A stretch of DNA of 64,000 nucleotides from Bacteroidia bacterium (GTDB taxonomy: Bacteria; Bacteroidota; Bacteroidia; Chitinophagales; Saprospiraceae), in assembly GCA_030430845.1 (NCBI GenBank), contig JAUIKE010000016.1:1-64000 (forward strand). The letters run 5' to 3'. Below the pieces are notes generated by a model, which was given only the letters and a program-made list of their open reading frames with translations, did no database searches and had not been told where the DNA came from. This document shows, one piece after another, positions 52,761 to 63,507 of the stretch (its first letter is position 1; each line of letters starts with the position of its first letter). A program made the translations under genes and the position numbers.

Positions 52761-54155
52761 TTATAATGTCTTCAAATACTCAATCACCTTTTTCCGTTCT
52801 TCCTCCGTCAATTTATCTCCAAAATAATGCCCGACATTGCTATAGCTGGGCAGAGTCGTGTCATAAGTCCATTTCCCTTTTTTATTCTTTTTGACCGTAT
52901 AGTTCCATCCGACTTTTTTGGCATCATAGTCTGAGGTACGACCGCTGCGCTCCCAGAATTTGGGGCGCTGCTTACTGTTGAGCAGGTCTTCAATGGTGGG
53001 CACAGAGCCATTATGCAGATAAGGGGCCGTTGCCCAGATGCCATCCAAAGGAGGTGCGATATAACCTGCCTCCGGCTCAAAGTAGGAGCGGGGCGAGCTT
53101 GTGGCGAACCAGCTTTTGTTGTACCATTCTACAATCGGGGCCTGTACGGCATAACTGGCATAATAGGGATCCGTCTTTACCACATCCAACGAAACTACCT
53201 TGTTAGGATAGGTCTCATTTTCTCCATAGGTGCCATGACAGCCACTGCAATGTTCTTCAAAAATGGTTTGGCCGGCTTCTGCCAACTCCTGATCAATAGG
53301 GTAGGGGTACTTTGGAGGTTCGATCTGTTTCATCCAGGCCACGACGTCCTTGAAGTTCTCCACGGCCTGGCGGGCGGCGGTGCTGTCTTCGATGCCCAGG
53401 TAGGAAGCCTGGAACAATAGTTTAGTGAAATCACCTCTGCCTACAGCGGTATAATACAAGGCATTCTTCTTTTTGACATTCCAAAGCGGCGGAACATCTG
53501 TAGCAATGGTGTATTTCGGCATCTCATAATAAGGTTCTTCGACATAGGTAAGGTCCTCTGGATTGCGGTGCCGGACGATGGCTTCAGCCAGTACGGCGGC
53601 GGGGTTGGCGCCGGGTTGATTGGTTTTGATGTGTTTGCCGGATGCTTTTAGGTAATGATTGAGGTCTTCAAAGGCTTCCCATTCCAGCGATTTTTTCCCA
53701 TACTTCAGGCTCATTCCGAAGCCGGCCAGTTGGGCGAACAGGCCGAAATTAGAGCGGAAGTCGGAAAAGCTGTTGCCCATGCCGAGCACAACTTGTCCGT
53801 TGAGTGGGCCGGCATGGCAGGTGAAGCAGTTGCCGTTAGCCACCATCAGCCCGTTTTTGGCCGGGAAAACGGTGGCCTGGTAGTTGATGCTGGCGTTAAT
53901 ACCTTCTCTGTTTAAAACATTTTTGGGGTTTTTCCCGAATTGTTTTTTAGCTATGCCGTAGGGCAGGCCTGAGCCTACATAATTTCCATACACCAGGTAT
54001 TCATAACCCGCCTCGGGGTTCCCTTCTTCCTGCTGAGGATGCGGCGGAATGATCTTGGTTTTCCAGCCATTATCGGTGGCTAGTGGGGGGAGGCCTTTAT
54101 AGGTTGAGCAGGCGTAAGCCAATATCAGTATGATAAAAACGAGTAATTTCTTCAT
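52761..54155 (-). CDS. Di-heme cytochrome c lipoprotein
   Basis: A 464-residue c-type cytochrome. The N-terminus is a lipoprotein signal (LLVFIILILAYACSTY, lipid Cys16), so it is anchored in a membrane facing the periplasm or surface. Two heme-binding motifs are present: CFTCH (110-114) and CSGCH (303-307). The second lies in a typical cytochrome c fold (AEAGQTIFEEHCSGCHG, then GDKLTEEERKKVIEYLKTL). A likely axial Met or His region is in IAPPLDGIWATAPYLHNGSVPT, read as two pieces, a motif also found in the di-heme cytochrome oxidase/peroxidase relatives. Probably an electron-transfer or oxidase subunit; the partner is not in the window. Confidence 0.82.
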   Translation of the reverse strand: MKKLLVFIILILAYACSTYKGLPPLATDNGWKTKIIPPHPQQEEGNPEAGYEYLVYGNYVGSGLPYGIAKKQFGKNPKNVLNREGINASINYQATVFPAKNGLMVANGNCFTCHAGPLNGQVVLGMGNSFSDFRSNFGLFAQLAGFGMSLKYGKKSLEWEAFEDLNHYLKASGKHIKTNQPGANPAAVLAEAIVRHRNPEDLTYVEEPYYEMPKYTIATDVPPLWNVKKKNALYYTAVGRGDFTKLLFQASYLGIEDSTAARQAVENFKDVVAWMKQIEPPKYPYPIDQELAEAGQTIFEEHCSGCHGTYGENETYPNKVVSLDVVKTDPYYASYAVQAPIVEWYNKSWFATSSPRSYFEPEAGYIAPPLDGIWATAPYLHNGSVPTIEDLLNSKQRPKFWERSGRTSDYDAKKVGWNYTVKKNKKGKWTYDTTLPSYSNVGHYFGDKLTEEERKKVIEYLKTL

Positions 54156-54193
54156 GGTCTATATAGAAAAAGTTGCATGGTAAATTATAGATA

Positions 54194-54351
54194 GGGGTTG
54201 TGTAAAAAGTCCTTCGGCCTTTTCACACAACCAATAATATTCTTTTGGGAGGTCGTTTTAAGAAAAAAACAAAGTTTTTTTCTTAAAACGACCTCCCAAA
54301 TAAAATTTAATGGGGTGGGTAAAAACGAGGAACGAGTTTTTACACAACCCC
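54194..54351. repeat. Three-hairpin composite element, copy 1
   Basis: The block starts GGGGTTGTGTAAAAA (54194-54208) and ends with its reverse complement (54337-54351). Inside are a first hairpin with AAAAAGTCCTTCGGCC, a central hairpin of two A/T-rich arms bounded by GGGAGGTCGTTTTAAG and CTTAAAACGACCTCCC (54249-54298), and a third unit with AAAAACGAGGAACGAG. The element is present in inverted orientation at 56796-56965. It sits 3' of the arginyltransferase-like gene and 5' of the cytochrome gene. Confidence 0.88.
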
Positions 54352-54432
54352 CATATAGGAAGTAACAATAGCATGCACAAGATGTTTAGGCTTTATACTT
54401 TTTAGGCTCCCAGGCGGCCACGTCTGTTGCGG

Positions 54433-55509
54433 CTAATAACCTCTTGAAGGTTGACTGGACAGTTGAAAAATTGCCCTGGCGATGGCATCTGGGCTGGCAG
54501 AATAATGGAAAAGCCGATCCACCACGATCAGTTCCAGGAAGAAGCGGGAGCGATCGAAGGAGTTGGTATAGGTTTCGTTAAAATAGAACTGAATATCCTC
54601 GAACGGCAGGCAGCCCAATAATTGGTAGTTGCCCTCTCGGATATCGAAGGCCACGATGGTATAATAATCTGGTTGCGTTCCGAGGTGACACAGTAGGAAA
54701 ATCGGAAAATCGAAGAAGTAGGTTGGCCAGAAGCCGAACAAGTTAGCCTCAAACAGAGGATAATATAATTTTTGACTAAAAATATTACCTGCCTTAAGGA
54801 TCTGTTGAAGCTTACCCAACTTTTGCCGCATATTATAGATGGGGATATCCAGCTTGTCCATTTGATTGTGAGGAAGCCATTTGCGGCTGGCCAGGTCATA
54901 ATACTCCACTTCACCTATGCGGAGTTTGTAGTCAAAGCGTTCGTAGCCCGGTACGACATAGCCAGGGTAATAAAATTTCAGCTTGTGGGCCTGGCAATAC
55001 TCGATCTCCATCAGCATAGTGAATATCCCCAGGCTGTAGGACCGATAATCAGGATCATAGATGCCAATGATACTGGCGGCACTGTCCTCCCCGAGATCAA
55101 AGTAGCTGAGCGCGATCATTTGGTCGCCGTCATACACCGCCAGTTCGTAGGTATTAAAAAGGTTAGATTCTTCTCCATCCAGCAAGGAATCTGTGAGATT
55201 AGGCGCCAGAATACCTTTAAAATGGTAGCGGTATTTTTGGTAAAGGGCCTCTCGATCCGCATCGATGACGGCCTTTTGGAAATGAGTAGTAAATCGCTTT
55301 TTTGCTTTGTTGGAAAGTTTGCGAAGGCTTTTTCTGAAAGTGTAAGTTTCCAGTGAGAGGCGTACCCAAACGGCGGAGTAAAATTCTTCGCCAAAGCACA
55401 GAAAATGAGTAGTGAAGATAGCCTGCCCCATACGATACCAGCCTTTCGCCAGGTAGGCATCCAGTTCTTCCGGCAGCATCATTTCTGGGTAGTGCTTTTC
55501 TGCAAACAT
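54433..55509 (-). CDS. Arginyltransferase-like GNAT-fold protein
   Basis: A 358-residue cytoplasmic protein. The segment LKFYYPGYVVPGYERFDYKLRIG (read in two parts) closely follows the ATE1/Bpt aminoacyl-tRNA-protein transferase C-terminal motif (YxGYxxPGxxxxxYKxxF). It is preceded by the GNAT-like strand ELAVYDGDQMIALSYFDLG and SYSLGIFTMLMEIEYCQ. The N-terminal zinc/cysteine motif of eukaryotic ATE1 is not obvious. The C-terminal 130 residues are not in classical transferases. It may transfer an amino acid to proteins or lipids; the substrate is unknown. It lies between two inverted copies of the three-hairpin element, together with thyA. Confidence 0.65.
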   Translation of the reverse strand: MFAEKHYPEMMLPEELDAYLAKGWYRMGQAIFTTHFLCFGEEFYSAVWVRLSLETYTFRKSLRKLSNKAKKRFTTHFQKAVIDADREALYQKYRYHFKGILAPNLTDSLLDGEESNLFNTYELAVYDGDQMIALSYFDLGEDSAASIIGIYDPDYRSYSLGIFTMLMEIEYCQAHKLKFYYPGYVVPGYERFDYKLRIGEVEYYDLASRKWLPHNQMDKLDIPIYNMRQKLGKLQQILKAGNIFSQKLYYPLFEANLFGFWPTYFFDFPIFLLCHLGTQPDYYTIVAFDIREGNYQLLGCLPFEDIQFYFNETYTNSFDRSRFFLELIVVDRLFHYSASPDAIARAIFQLSSQPSRGY

Positions 55510-55805
55510 TAATTCAGGCTATAATAAGATCGAAAAATAATAATTTGATCGGTTAAATGAAAAAAAAATTCACTAAGTATCATATTTTTTACTAGAATGT
55601 AACTGCAAATTCTTTTTAAAGTTGCTTGCTCGCTATAATTAATGATGCTTTTGGCTAATTTTTACCTTTTCTACTATTTGATTAAATGTGGAAATGTGGA
55701 AAAATTAGATTGTAGGCTTGGGCCTTTCTTTATATTTTTACTAGAATATAGAAAATTAGAAGAAGGCCTTGGATTTTTTGACGATAAGAAAATGCTTGCC
55801 GTACT

Positions 55806-55920
55806 GGACAGCAAGCTTCAGCTTGCCAGGACAGCGAACTTCAGTTTGCTTGCTAAGGAAATATATAGTTTTGGGCAAGCTAAAGCTTTCCCTCCTGGCA
55901 GGCTGAAGCTTGCTCTCCGG
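55806..55920. repeat. REP cluster distant from the RAYT gene
   Basis: In the 490-bp gap before thyA, two REP pairs occur. GCAAGCTTCAGCTTGC and GCGAACTTCAGTTTGC are in 55811-55850, and GGCAAGCTAAAGCTTT and GGCAGGCTGAAGCTTGC are in 55874-55915. Units and spacing match the clusters beside the transposase 34 kb away. This shows the family is mobile in trans. The rest of 55510-55999 is AT-rich without a recognisable gene; an open frame through the repeats is probably chance. Confidence 0.85.
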
Positions 55921-55999
55921 TGGCTTACCGAAAAATCATTAATAACTGATTGTCAAAAAACAAGACTCTGAGTAACTGATAACTGATAACACAACAACT

Positions 56000-56794
56000 A
56001 TGAAACAATACCTCAACTTACTCCAACACATCCTAGATACGGGCACTGAGAAAGGCGATCGTACCGGCACCGGCACCCAAAGCGTGTTCGGCTACCAAAT
56101 GCGCTTCGATCTGGCAGAAGGCTTTCCGCTCGTGACCACCAAAAAACTTCATCTGCGATCCATCATCCACGAATTATTATGGTTCCTAAAAGGAGATACA
56201 AACGTAAAGTACCTACAGGAAAATAAGGTGCGCATCTGGAACGAATGGGCCGATGAGAGCGGCGACCTGGGTCCGGTGTATGGCAAACAGTGGGTCTCCT
56301 GGCAAAGTATTGACGGACGAACTATTAACCAGATCGAGCGAGCAGTAAATATGCTGAAGACGAAACCTGACTCCCGCCGCATCATAGTGAGTGCCTGGAA
56401 TGTTGGAGAGCTGGAAGAGATGGCCCTGCTGCCTTGTCATGCTTTGTTTCAATTCTATGTGGCCGATGGCCGATTGTCCTGCCAGCTTTACCAACGCTCG
56501 GCGGATGTTTTCCTGGGCGTACCTTTTAATATAGCGTCCTATGCCCTGCTTACCATGATGATGGCTCAGGTGACCGGCCTGCAGCCGGGCGAATTTATAC
56601 ACACCTTTGGCGATGTACATATATATAGCAATCACATGGAACAGGTCCACCTACAACTTAGCCGGGATCCACGGCCCTTACCTATTATGAAAATAAATCC
56701 GGAGGTGAAAAATATTTTTGATTTTAAATATGAAGATTTTACGCTGGAGAATTATGATCCTCATCCGAGTATAAAAGCAAAGGTGGCAGTTTAA
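56000..56794 (+). CDS. thyA: Thymidylate synthase ThyA
   Basis: ThyA methylates dUMP to dTMP using methylene-tetrahydrofolate. The 264-residue protein has the standard bacterial length. It shows the phosphate-binding RTGTGT (21-26), the catalytic cysteine in [12 protein letters not shown] (Cys146), the [18 protein letters not shown] signature and the C-terminal KVAV. dfrA (folA), its usual partner, does not follow; the next DNA is the second composite repeat. Start ATG and stop are unambiguous. Confidence 0.97.
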   Translation: MKQYLNLLQHILDTGTEKGDRTGTGTQSVFGYQMRFDLAEGFPLVTTKKLHLRSIIHELLWFLKGDTNVKYLQENKVRIWNEWADESGDLGPVYGKQWVSWQSIDGRTINQIERAVNMLKTKPDSRRIIVSAWNVGELEEMALLPCHALFQFYVADGRLSCQLYQRSADVFLGVPFNIASYALLTMMMAQVTGLQPGEFIHTFGDVHIYSNHMEQVHLQLSRDPRPLPIMKINPEVKNIFDFKYEDFTLENYDPHPSIKAKVAV

Positions 56795-56795
56795 G

Positions 56796-56965
56796 GAGGA
56801 AGGGGTTGTGTAAAAACTCGTTCCTCGTTTTCACACCCCCCTTAAAATTTTGTTTAGGAGGTCGTTTGAATAAAAAAACGAAGTTTTTTTATTCAAACGA
56901 CCTCCTAAAGGAATATTATTGGTTGTGTAAAAAGGCCGAAGGACTTTTTACACAACCCCTTCCTC
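56796..56965. repeat. Three-hairpin composite element, copy 2 (inverted)
   Basis: Perfect 21-bp terminal inverted repeats lie at 56796-56816 and 56945-56965 (core GGGGTTGTGTAAAAA). Read on the minus strand, this element follows copy 1 unit by unit, including AATAATATTC between units. The central hairpin arms differ from copy 1 by paired changes (GTCGTTTGAAT with ATTCAAACGAC here, GTCGTTTTAAG with CTTAAAACGAC there). It begins one base after the thyA stop, so it probably also ends that transcript. Confidence 0.88.
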
Positions 56966-57128
56966 TTAGGACAAATATTTTTCGCAAAACGAAAAAACCT
57001 TCTCGCATCTTTGCTATGAAAACATATTAATATGTCTATATTTGTGACGATTTTTTGACAAGCCTTAAAGAAATGTTAAAATAAGGCTTATTTAGAAGAG
57101 GTCTAAATAGTAGAGGCTTTTATCAAAA

Positions 57129-57162
57129 TTTTGTTAAAAAATTAGACGAGAAATTATATTTG
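57129..57162 (+). promoter_or_regulatory. Promoter of the alternative complex III operon
   Basis: TTTTG (57129-57133) and TATATTTG (57155-57162) match the Bacteroidota -33 and -7 elements with 21 bases between them, the expected range. The predicted transcript starts about 45 bases before the actA ATG. This is the best promoter match in the window. Confidence 0.75.
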
Positions 57163-57213
57163 CGTCGAAGTCAAGATGACTTAAGTTTTAAGCCTGATAA
57201 ACTAATAAGCAAC

Positions 57214-58632
57214 ATGATTAATACATTTTGGTTGAAAAGACTAACCATTGCTTTGTCTTTATTTCTGTTTTCAGCAAATCTTATTGCGCAAGAAGAAGCA
57301 GCAGCCACATTGGATTTGGACGCGGGGAAGAGCCTTTTCAGGGCTCAGTGCGGGGTATGTCACTCCACAGATATGAAAACCGACGCTACGGGTCCGGCCC
57401 TTGGAGGCGTACAGGAGCGCTGGGCCGATTATCCGGAAGCTGATCTGTACCGCTGGATTCGCAACTCACAGGCCATGATCGCCGAAGGGCATCCAAAAGC
57501 TACTGAGCTGTGGGACCAATGGCAGCCTACCGTGATGACTCCTTTTCTCAATTTGACCGATCAGGAAATTGCCAACATTCTTGGATATGTTCAGGGCGTT
57601 TATGATGGCTCTTATGGACCTAAGCCTGTTGTTACAGGCGATGGAGGTGTTGCTGTAGAAGAAAAACCAGACAATACCCTGTTATTCATTGTTTTGGCAT
57701 TAGTATTGGGGATTTTGGCTATCATCCTGACAAAGATTATTTCCAATCTGAACTATTTATTAAAGGTTAAAGACGGAGAAGACCCCGGCCATCGCAAGAC
57801 TTTGGTAGAGATCCTGACCAGCAAAGGAGTGATTGCCTTTGTCATCTTTGCCTTGGTAGTTTTGGGCGGATATACAACTGTGAATAATGCGATCAGCCTG
57901 GGCCGTCAGCAAGGTTATCAGCCGGAACAGCCTATCAAGTTTTCACATGCTACACATGCAGGCTTACATAAGATTGACTGTCAGTATTGTCACGACGGCG
58001 CCCGCAGAAGTAAGCACTCTGTTATTCCTTCTACGAATACCTGTATGAACTGTCACCGTGCCATTAAGGTGGGTAGCACTTACGGAACAGCGGAGATCAC
58101 CAAGATCTATGCATCCATCGGATATAACCCCAGCACCGATAGTTATATTGATAACTACGAGAATATGTCACAGGATTCCGTAGCCACAGTGTATAAGAAG
58201 TGGATTGCTGATACTTATGTATCGCAAAATCAGTCCTCTCCTGCTCCCGGCTATGTAGACGGACAGTGGAATGACATCGTTTCTTCCCTTACTAACGATA
58301 ACAAACGTAAAGTTCAGGGGCCGATCGAATGGTTGCGCATCCATAACTTGCCTGATCATGCTTATTTCAACCACTCACAGCACGTTTCGGTAGGGCAGGT
58401 AGAGTGCCAGACTTGCCACGGGCCGGTTGAAGAGATGGAAGTCGTACAACAATACGCTCCACTTTCAATGGGATGGTGTATCAACTGTCACAGACAGACT
58501 GAAGTTCAATTCGAAGGTAATGAATACTATAAGGCATACTCTAAGTATCACGAAGAGATCGCTACCGGACAGAGATCGAAAGTAACAGTAGAAGAGATTG
58601 GAGGTCTGGAGTGCCAGAAATGCCACTATTAA
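57214..58632 (+). CDS. actA: Alternative complex III subunit ActA (multiheme cytochrome c)
   Basis: ActA carries electrons in alternative complex III, a quinol:acceptor oxidoreductase that replaces the bc1 complex. The 472-residue protein has a signal peptide (TIALSLFLFSANLIAQ) and a monoheme domain with CGVCH (46-50). A membrane helix follows (LLFIVLALVLGILAIILTKII), then a second (GVIAFVIFALVVLGGYTTV), then a domain with five heme motifs (CQYCH, CMNCH, CQTCH, CINCH, CQKCH). Standard ActA is the pentaheme part; the N-terminal monoheme domain is an addition seen in Bacteroidota. I start at ATG 57214; an upstream TTG at 57160 lies in the promoter. First gene of actABCD. Confidence 0.92.
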   Translation: MINTFWLKRLTIALSLFLFSANLIAQEEAAATLDLDAGKSLFRAQCGVCHSTDMKTDATGPALGGVQERWADYPEADLYRWIRNSQAMIAEGHPKATELWDQWQPTVMTPFLNLTDQEIANILGYVQGVYDGSYGPKPVVTGDGGVAVEEKPDNTLLFIVLALVLGILAIILTKIISNLNYLLKVKDGEDPGHRKTLVEILTSKGVIAFVIFALVVLGGYTTVNNAISLGRQQGYQPEQPIKFSHATHAGLHKIDCQYCHDGARRSKHSVIPSTNTCMNCHRAIKVGSTYGTAEITKIYASIGYNPSTDSYIDNYENMSQDSVATVYKKWIADTYVSQNQSSPAPGYVDGQWNDIVSSLTNDNKRKVQGPIEWLRIHNLPDHAYFNHSQHVSVGQVECQTCHGPVEEMEVVQQYAPLSMGWCINCHRQTEVQFEGNEYYKAYSKYHEEIATGQRSKVTVEEIGGLECQKCHY

Positions 58633-58706
58633 TCCATTTATTTATTTACGAACCTAATTTAGGCCGCTTCTTCGGGACGGCTTTAAACTAAACATAGCGC
58701 TGTTAA

Positions 58707-61700
58707 ATGAAAAACCAGAAAAAAGTTTGGCTCGGGGTGGAGCAGATCCAAAACCATCCGGAATACCAAAAAGCGAATGATCAAGAATTCGTAGAACTTC
58801 CTGTTGTAGACCAACTTTCAGATGATAAAGCGCTTGAATCACAAGCCAGCCGCCGTGATTTCTTAAAATACATGGGCTTCGGCCTCGGTGCGGCCACCTT
58901 GGCTGCAGGTTGCGATATTCCTGTTAAGCGTGCCATTCCTTATGTGAGCAAGCCGGATACTATTGTTCCTGGTGTAGCTACTTATTATGCTTCTTCCTTT
59001 GTTCAGGGGGGCGATTATACGCCTGTTTTGGTAAAAACCAGAGAGGGCCGTCCCATCAAAGTAGAAGGTAATAGCTTGTCAAGCATCACCCAAGGTGGTA
59101 CCAGTGCACGAGCGCAGGCGAGTGTATTGAGCCTGTATGACACCAGCCGTATTCCAGGCCCTGTCCGCATCGTGGACGGTCAGTTGGATTTACCTAAGAA
59201 AAGAGGGGCTCAGGGAACTACCTGGGCGGAGATCGACGCAGAGATCATGGGTAAATTGAGCGCCAATGCACAGATTCGCATTGTGACCCACACCTTATTA
59301 AGCCCAACAACGAAAAAAGCCATCGCTGATTTTACAGCGAAATATCCTAATACACAGGTGGTTACTTACGATCCTGTTTCCAGTTCTGCCATGCTTCAGG
59401 CCAACGAAGAATCTTTCGGCATGAAGATGGTGCCGGACTATCACTTCGACAAAGCAGACGTGATCGTGAGCTTCGAAGCTGATTTCCTCGGTACCTGGAT
59501 CTCTCCGACAGAGTTTGCCAGACAATATGCCGAGAATCGCAAGATCGAAGATACCCACAATCCTAGTATGTCTTACCACGTACAGGTGGAAAGCCACATG
59601 AGCCTGACCGGCTCGAATGCCGACAACCGAATCCTGGTGAAGCCTTCTGAGCAAGGTGCGGCCATCGTTGCACTTTACAACGAAGTAGCAGCCCTGACCG
59701 GAGGAAGTCGTGTAAGCGGCCCCTCACTGGAAGGAGACAAAGCGGCTAAATTCAAGAAGATAGCTCAAAGACTGGCCGACAACCGCGGAAAATCGCTGGT
59801 TGTTTCCGGTTCTAATAATAAAGGCGAGCAGATCCTGATCAATGCGATCAACTCTATGCTCGGCAACTACGGCAGCACACTGGATTTTGCGCATGCTTCT
59901 TTGCAACGCCAGGGAGATGATGCAAGCCTTCAGGCACTCGTTCGCGAGATGAATGCCGGTAGCGTAAGCGTTCTGATGGTAATGGACGGCGCTAACCCTG
60001 CCTGGGATACACCCGCAGCGGCTAACTTTGCGGCTGGTATGGCTAAGGTAGGAACCAAGATCTCCTTCTCCGGAGTACCCAACGAAACTACCTTGCTTTG
60101 CGATTATGCTACCCCAACTCACCATTACCTGGAAAGCTGGGGCGATGCAAGCCCAAAAGTTGGGCATTACAGCCTGATCCAGCCTACGATCTCTCCTTTG
60201 TTCAAGACTCGTGAAGCGGGAGAGAGTATGTTGCGCTGGGCACAAAGCGAGGAACTGGATGCAAGTGCAGAGCAGCCTTACTTTGAATATTTGAAAAAAC
60301 ACTGGGAAACAGTTCTATTCCCACAACAAAATAAATTTGCTTCCTTCCAAAGATTTTGGGATAGCTCTCTGCACGACGGTGTATTGGAGATCGCCCAGGA
60401 AGGAGGTCAGGTATACGACTTCGCAGCTGACGTAAATGCAGCCGCTTCCAAAGTACGCAAGCCTTCCGGCGCCGAGATGGAAATCTCTTTCTTTGAAACG
60501 GTTAACATGGCCGGGGGGCAATATGCCGGCAACCCATGGTTGCAGGAAATGCCGGACCCGATTACTCGTACAACCTGGGGCAATTATCTGGCTATCCCCG
60601 TTAGCTGGGACGGCGGACGTCGCTTCCAGTCTCTGAACAACCTGAATAATCGCGAGATTTACGGAGAGGCAGACATCGTTAATTTGGACGTAGCGGGGCA
60701 AAGTAACGAAATTACCGTTGTCCGTCAATTCGGACAAATGATGGGAACGGTTTCTCTGGCTATTGGATATGGTCGCGACCTAACCGGCCAGATGGGTAAA
60801 GCGCTCGGAAATAAAGTCGGTATCAACGCATACCCGATGATGAGCGTCGACGCTGACGGAAATACTCAGTACTATGCTACAGAGGTGGCGGTTTCTGATG
60901 CGGTGAAAAAAGAAGATCAATTCGCTTGTGTTCAGTACCATCACTCAATGGGACTGAAAGGAACCGATCCGAATTCCGGTGAAGAGATCAATGTAGATGA
61001 AAAAGCCAGTATGACACTTGGTGAAGGTTACCAGGGCGGTATCACAAATCGTACGATCATTTACCAGGCTAATTTGAAAGAGGTAGAGGAACTGGCTCAC
61101 CATATAGAGGAAAGAAGAGAAGAAGCACAGCACCTGAACGATGCAACGCTTTATCCTTACGAAAAATATAAGGAAGAGTTTTATACGCAAGGCCATCATT
61201 GGGCGCTACATGTCGATCTGAATGCATGTATCGGTTGTGGAGCTTGTCAGGTAGCCTGTATTGCGGAAAACAATGTTCCGGTTGTTGGTAAAACGGAGGT
61301 AGCACGCCACCACGAAATGACCTGGCTGCGTATCGACCGTTACTTCTACGGCGACTACGAAAATCCAAATGTTGTATATCAGCCGCTGATGTGCCAGCAC
61401 TGCGACAATGCTCCTTGTGAGAACGTTTGTCCGGTAGCAGCCACGAACCACAGTTCTGAAGGTTTGAACCAGATGACCTACAACAGATGTATCGGTACGC
61501 GTTACTGTGCCAACAACTGTCCGTTTAAGGTACGTCGTTTCAACTGGCTAGATTACACCACGGCGGATCTCTTCGGAGCCAACGAATATGCCGTCAACGG
61601 TGAAGAATTGCCATTCGGAGCCGACAACCTGACTCGTATGGTATTAAACCCTGATGTGACGGTTCGTTCTCGCGGGGTGATCGAAAAGTGTAGCTTCTGT

Positions 61701-61958
61701 GTACAGCGCATCCAGGAAGGAAAACTGACGGCGAAGCGCGAGCAGAGAAAACTGAGAGATCAGGATGTTAAAACAGCTTGTCAGACCGCTTGTCCTACCG
61801 GTGCTATTGTATTTGGTGATCGCAACGACAAGGAGAGCATGGTCAGCAAGCGCCTGGATAATGACTTGAACTATCTGTTGCTGGAAGAGATCAACGTGAA
61901 AACTTCTGTTTTCTACAGCGCGAAGATCAACAACAGAGACGAAGAGTTAGACGCTTAA
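58707..61958 (+). CDS. actB: Alternative complex III subunit ActB (molybdopterin-like/FeS)
   Basis: A 1083-residue periplasmic-side iron-sulfur subunit. A Tat-like motif SRRDFLK lies at 48-54 with a hydrophobic segment after it (GFGLGAATLAAG). The N-terminal 750 residues form a molybdopterin-oxidoreductase-like domain that in ActB has no cofactor. From about residue 835, ferredoxin cysteines appear: CIGCGACQVAC, CQHCDNAPCENVC, CIGTRYCANNC, CSFCVQ and CQTACPTGA, enough for three or four clusters. It follows actA by 74 bases. Family identity is firm. Confidence 0.94.
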   Translation: MKNQKKVWLGVEQIQNHPEYQKANDQEFVELPVVDQLSDDKALESQASRRDFLKYMGFGLGAATLAAGCDIPVKRAIPYVSKPDTIVPGVATYYASSFVQGGDYTPVLVKTREGRPIKVEGNSLSSITQGGTSARAQASVLSLYDTSRIPGPVRIVDGQLDLPKKRGAQGTTWAEIDAEIMGKLSANAQIRIVTHTLLSPTTKKAIADFTAKYPNTQVVTYDPVSSSAMLQANEESFGMKMVPDYHFDKADVIVSFEADFLGTWISPTEFARQYAENRKIEDTHNPSMSYHVQVESHMSLTGSNADNRILVKPSEQGAAIVALYNEVAALTGGSRVSGPSLEGDKAAKFKKIAQRLADNRGKSLVVSGSNNKGEQILINAINSMLGNYGSTLDFAHASLQRQGDDASLQALVREMNAGSVSVLMVMDGANPAWDTPAAANFAAGMAKVGTKISFSGVPNETTLLCDYATPTHHYLESWGDASPKVGHYSLIQPTISPLFKTREAGESMLRWAQSEELDASAEQPYFEYLKKHWETVLFPQQNKFASFQRFWDSSLHDGVLEIAQEGGQVYDFAADVNAAASKVRKPSGAEMEISFFETVNMAGGQYAGNPWLQEMPDPITRTTWGNYLAIPVSWDGGRRFQSLNNLNNREIYGEADIVNLDVAGQSNEITVVRQFGQMMGTVSLAIGYGRDLTGQMGKALGNKVGINAYPMMSVDADGNTQYYATEVAVSDAVKKEDQFACVQYHHSMGLKGTDPNSGEEINVDEKASMTLGEGYQGGITNRTIIYQANLKEVEELAHHIEERREEAQHLNDATLYPYEKYKEEFYTQGHHWALHVDLNACIGCGACQVACIAENNVPVVGKTEVARHHEMTWLRIDRYFYGDYENPNVVYQPLMCQHCDNAPCENVCPVAATNHSSEGLNQMTYNRCIGTRYCANNCPFKVRRFNWLDYTTADLFGANEYAVNGEELPFGADNLTRMVLNPDVTVRSRGVIEKCSFCVQRIQEGKLTAKREQRKLRDQDVKTACQTACPTGAIVFGDRNDKESMVSKRLDNDLNYLLLEEINVKTSVFYSAKINNRDEELDA

Positions 61959-61967
61959 TGTTGAGCG

Positions 61968-61996
61968 TTTTTTGGCGGACGGGGTCCGCCAAAAAA
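61968..61996 (+). terminator. Hairpin between actB and actC
   Basis: Arms 61968-61980 (TTTTTTGGCGGAC) and 61984-61996 are perfect 13-bp reverse complements with loop GGG. It begins 10 bases after the actB stop. The T-run is on the 5' side, so on the plus strand it is a poor intrinsic terminator; it may stabilise or process the actAB message relative to actCD. Confidence 0.65.
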
Positions 61997-62062
61997 TATA
62001 TTTAAAGAACTTTGATTTTATTACTACCACATTAGAAGTGGATTCTATAAAATAGAAAATTT

Positions 62063-63472
<1,410 letters not shown>

Positions 63473-63507
63473 TTAATCAAGGCAATAATCTTACAACTAA
63501 TATAAAG

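Noticed and set aside
55642-55971. 110-codon open frame before thyA
   Set aside because: Half of it is REP palindromes and the rest has no recognisable protein features; it is probably chance.
56806-57030. 74-codon frame after thyA
   Set aside because: It lies mostly in the composite hairpin element, whose sequence is explained by stem pairing.
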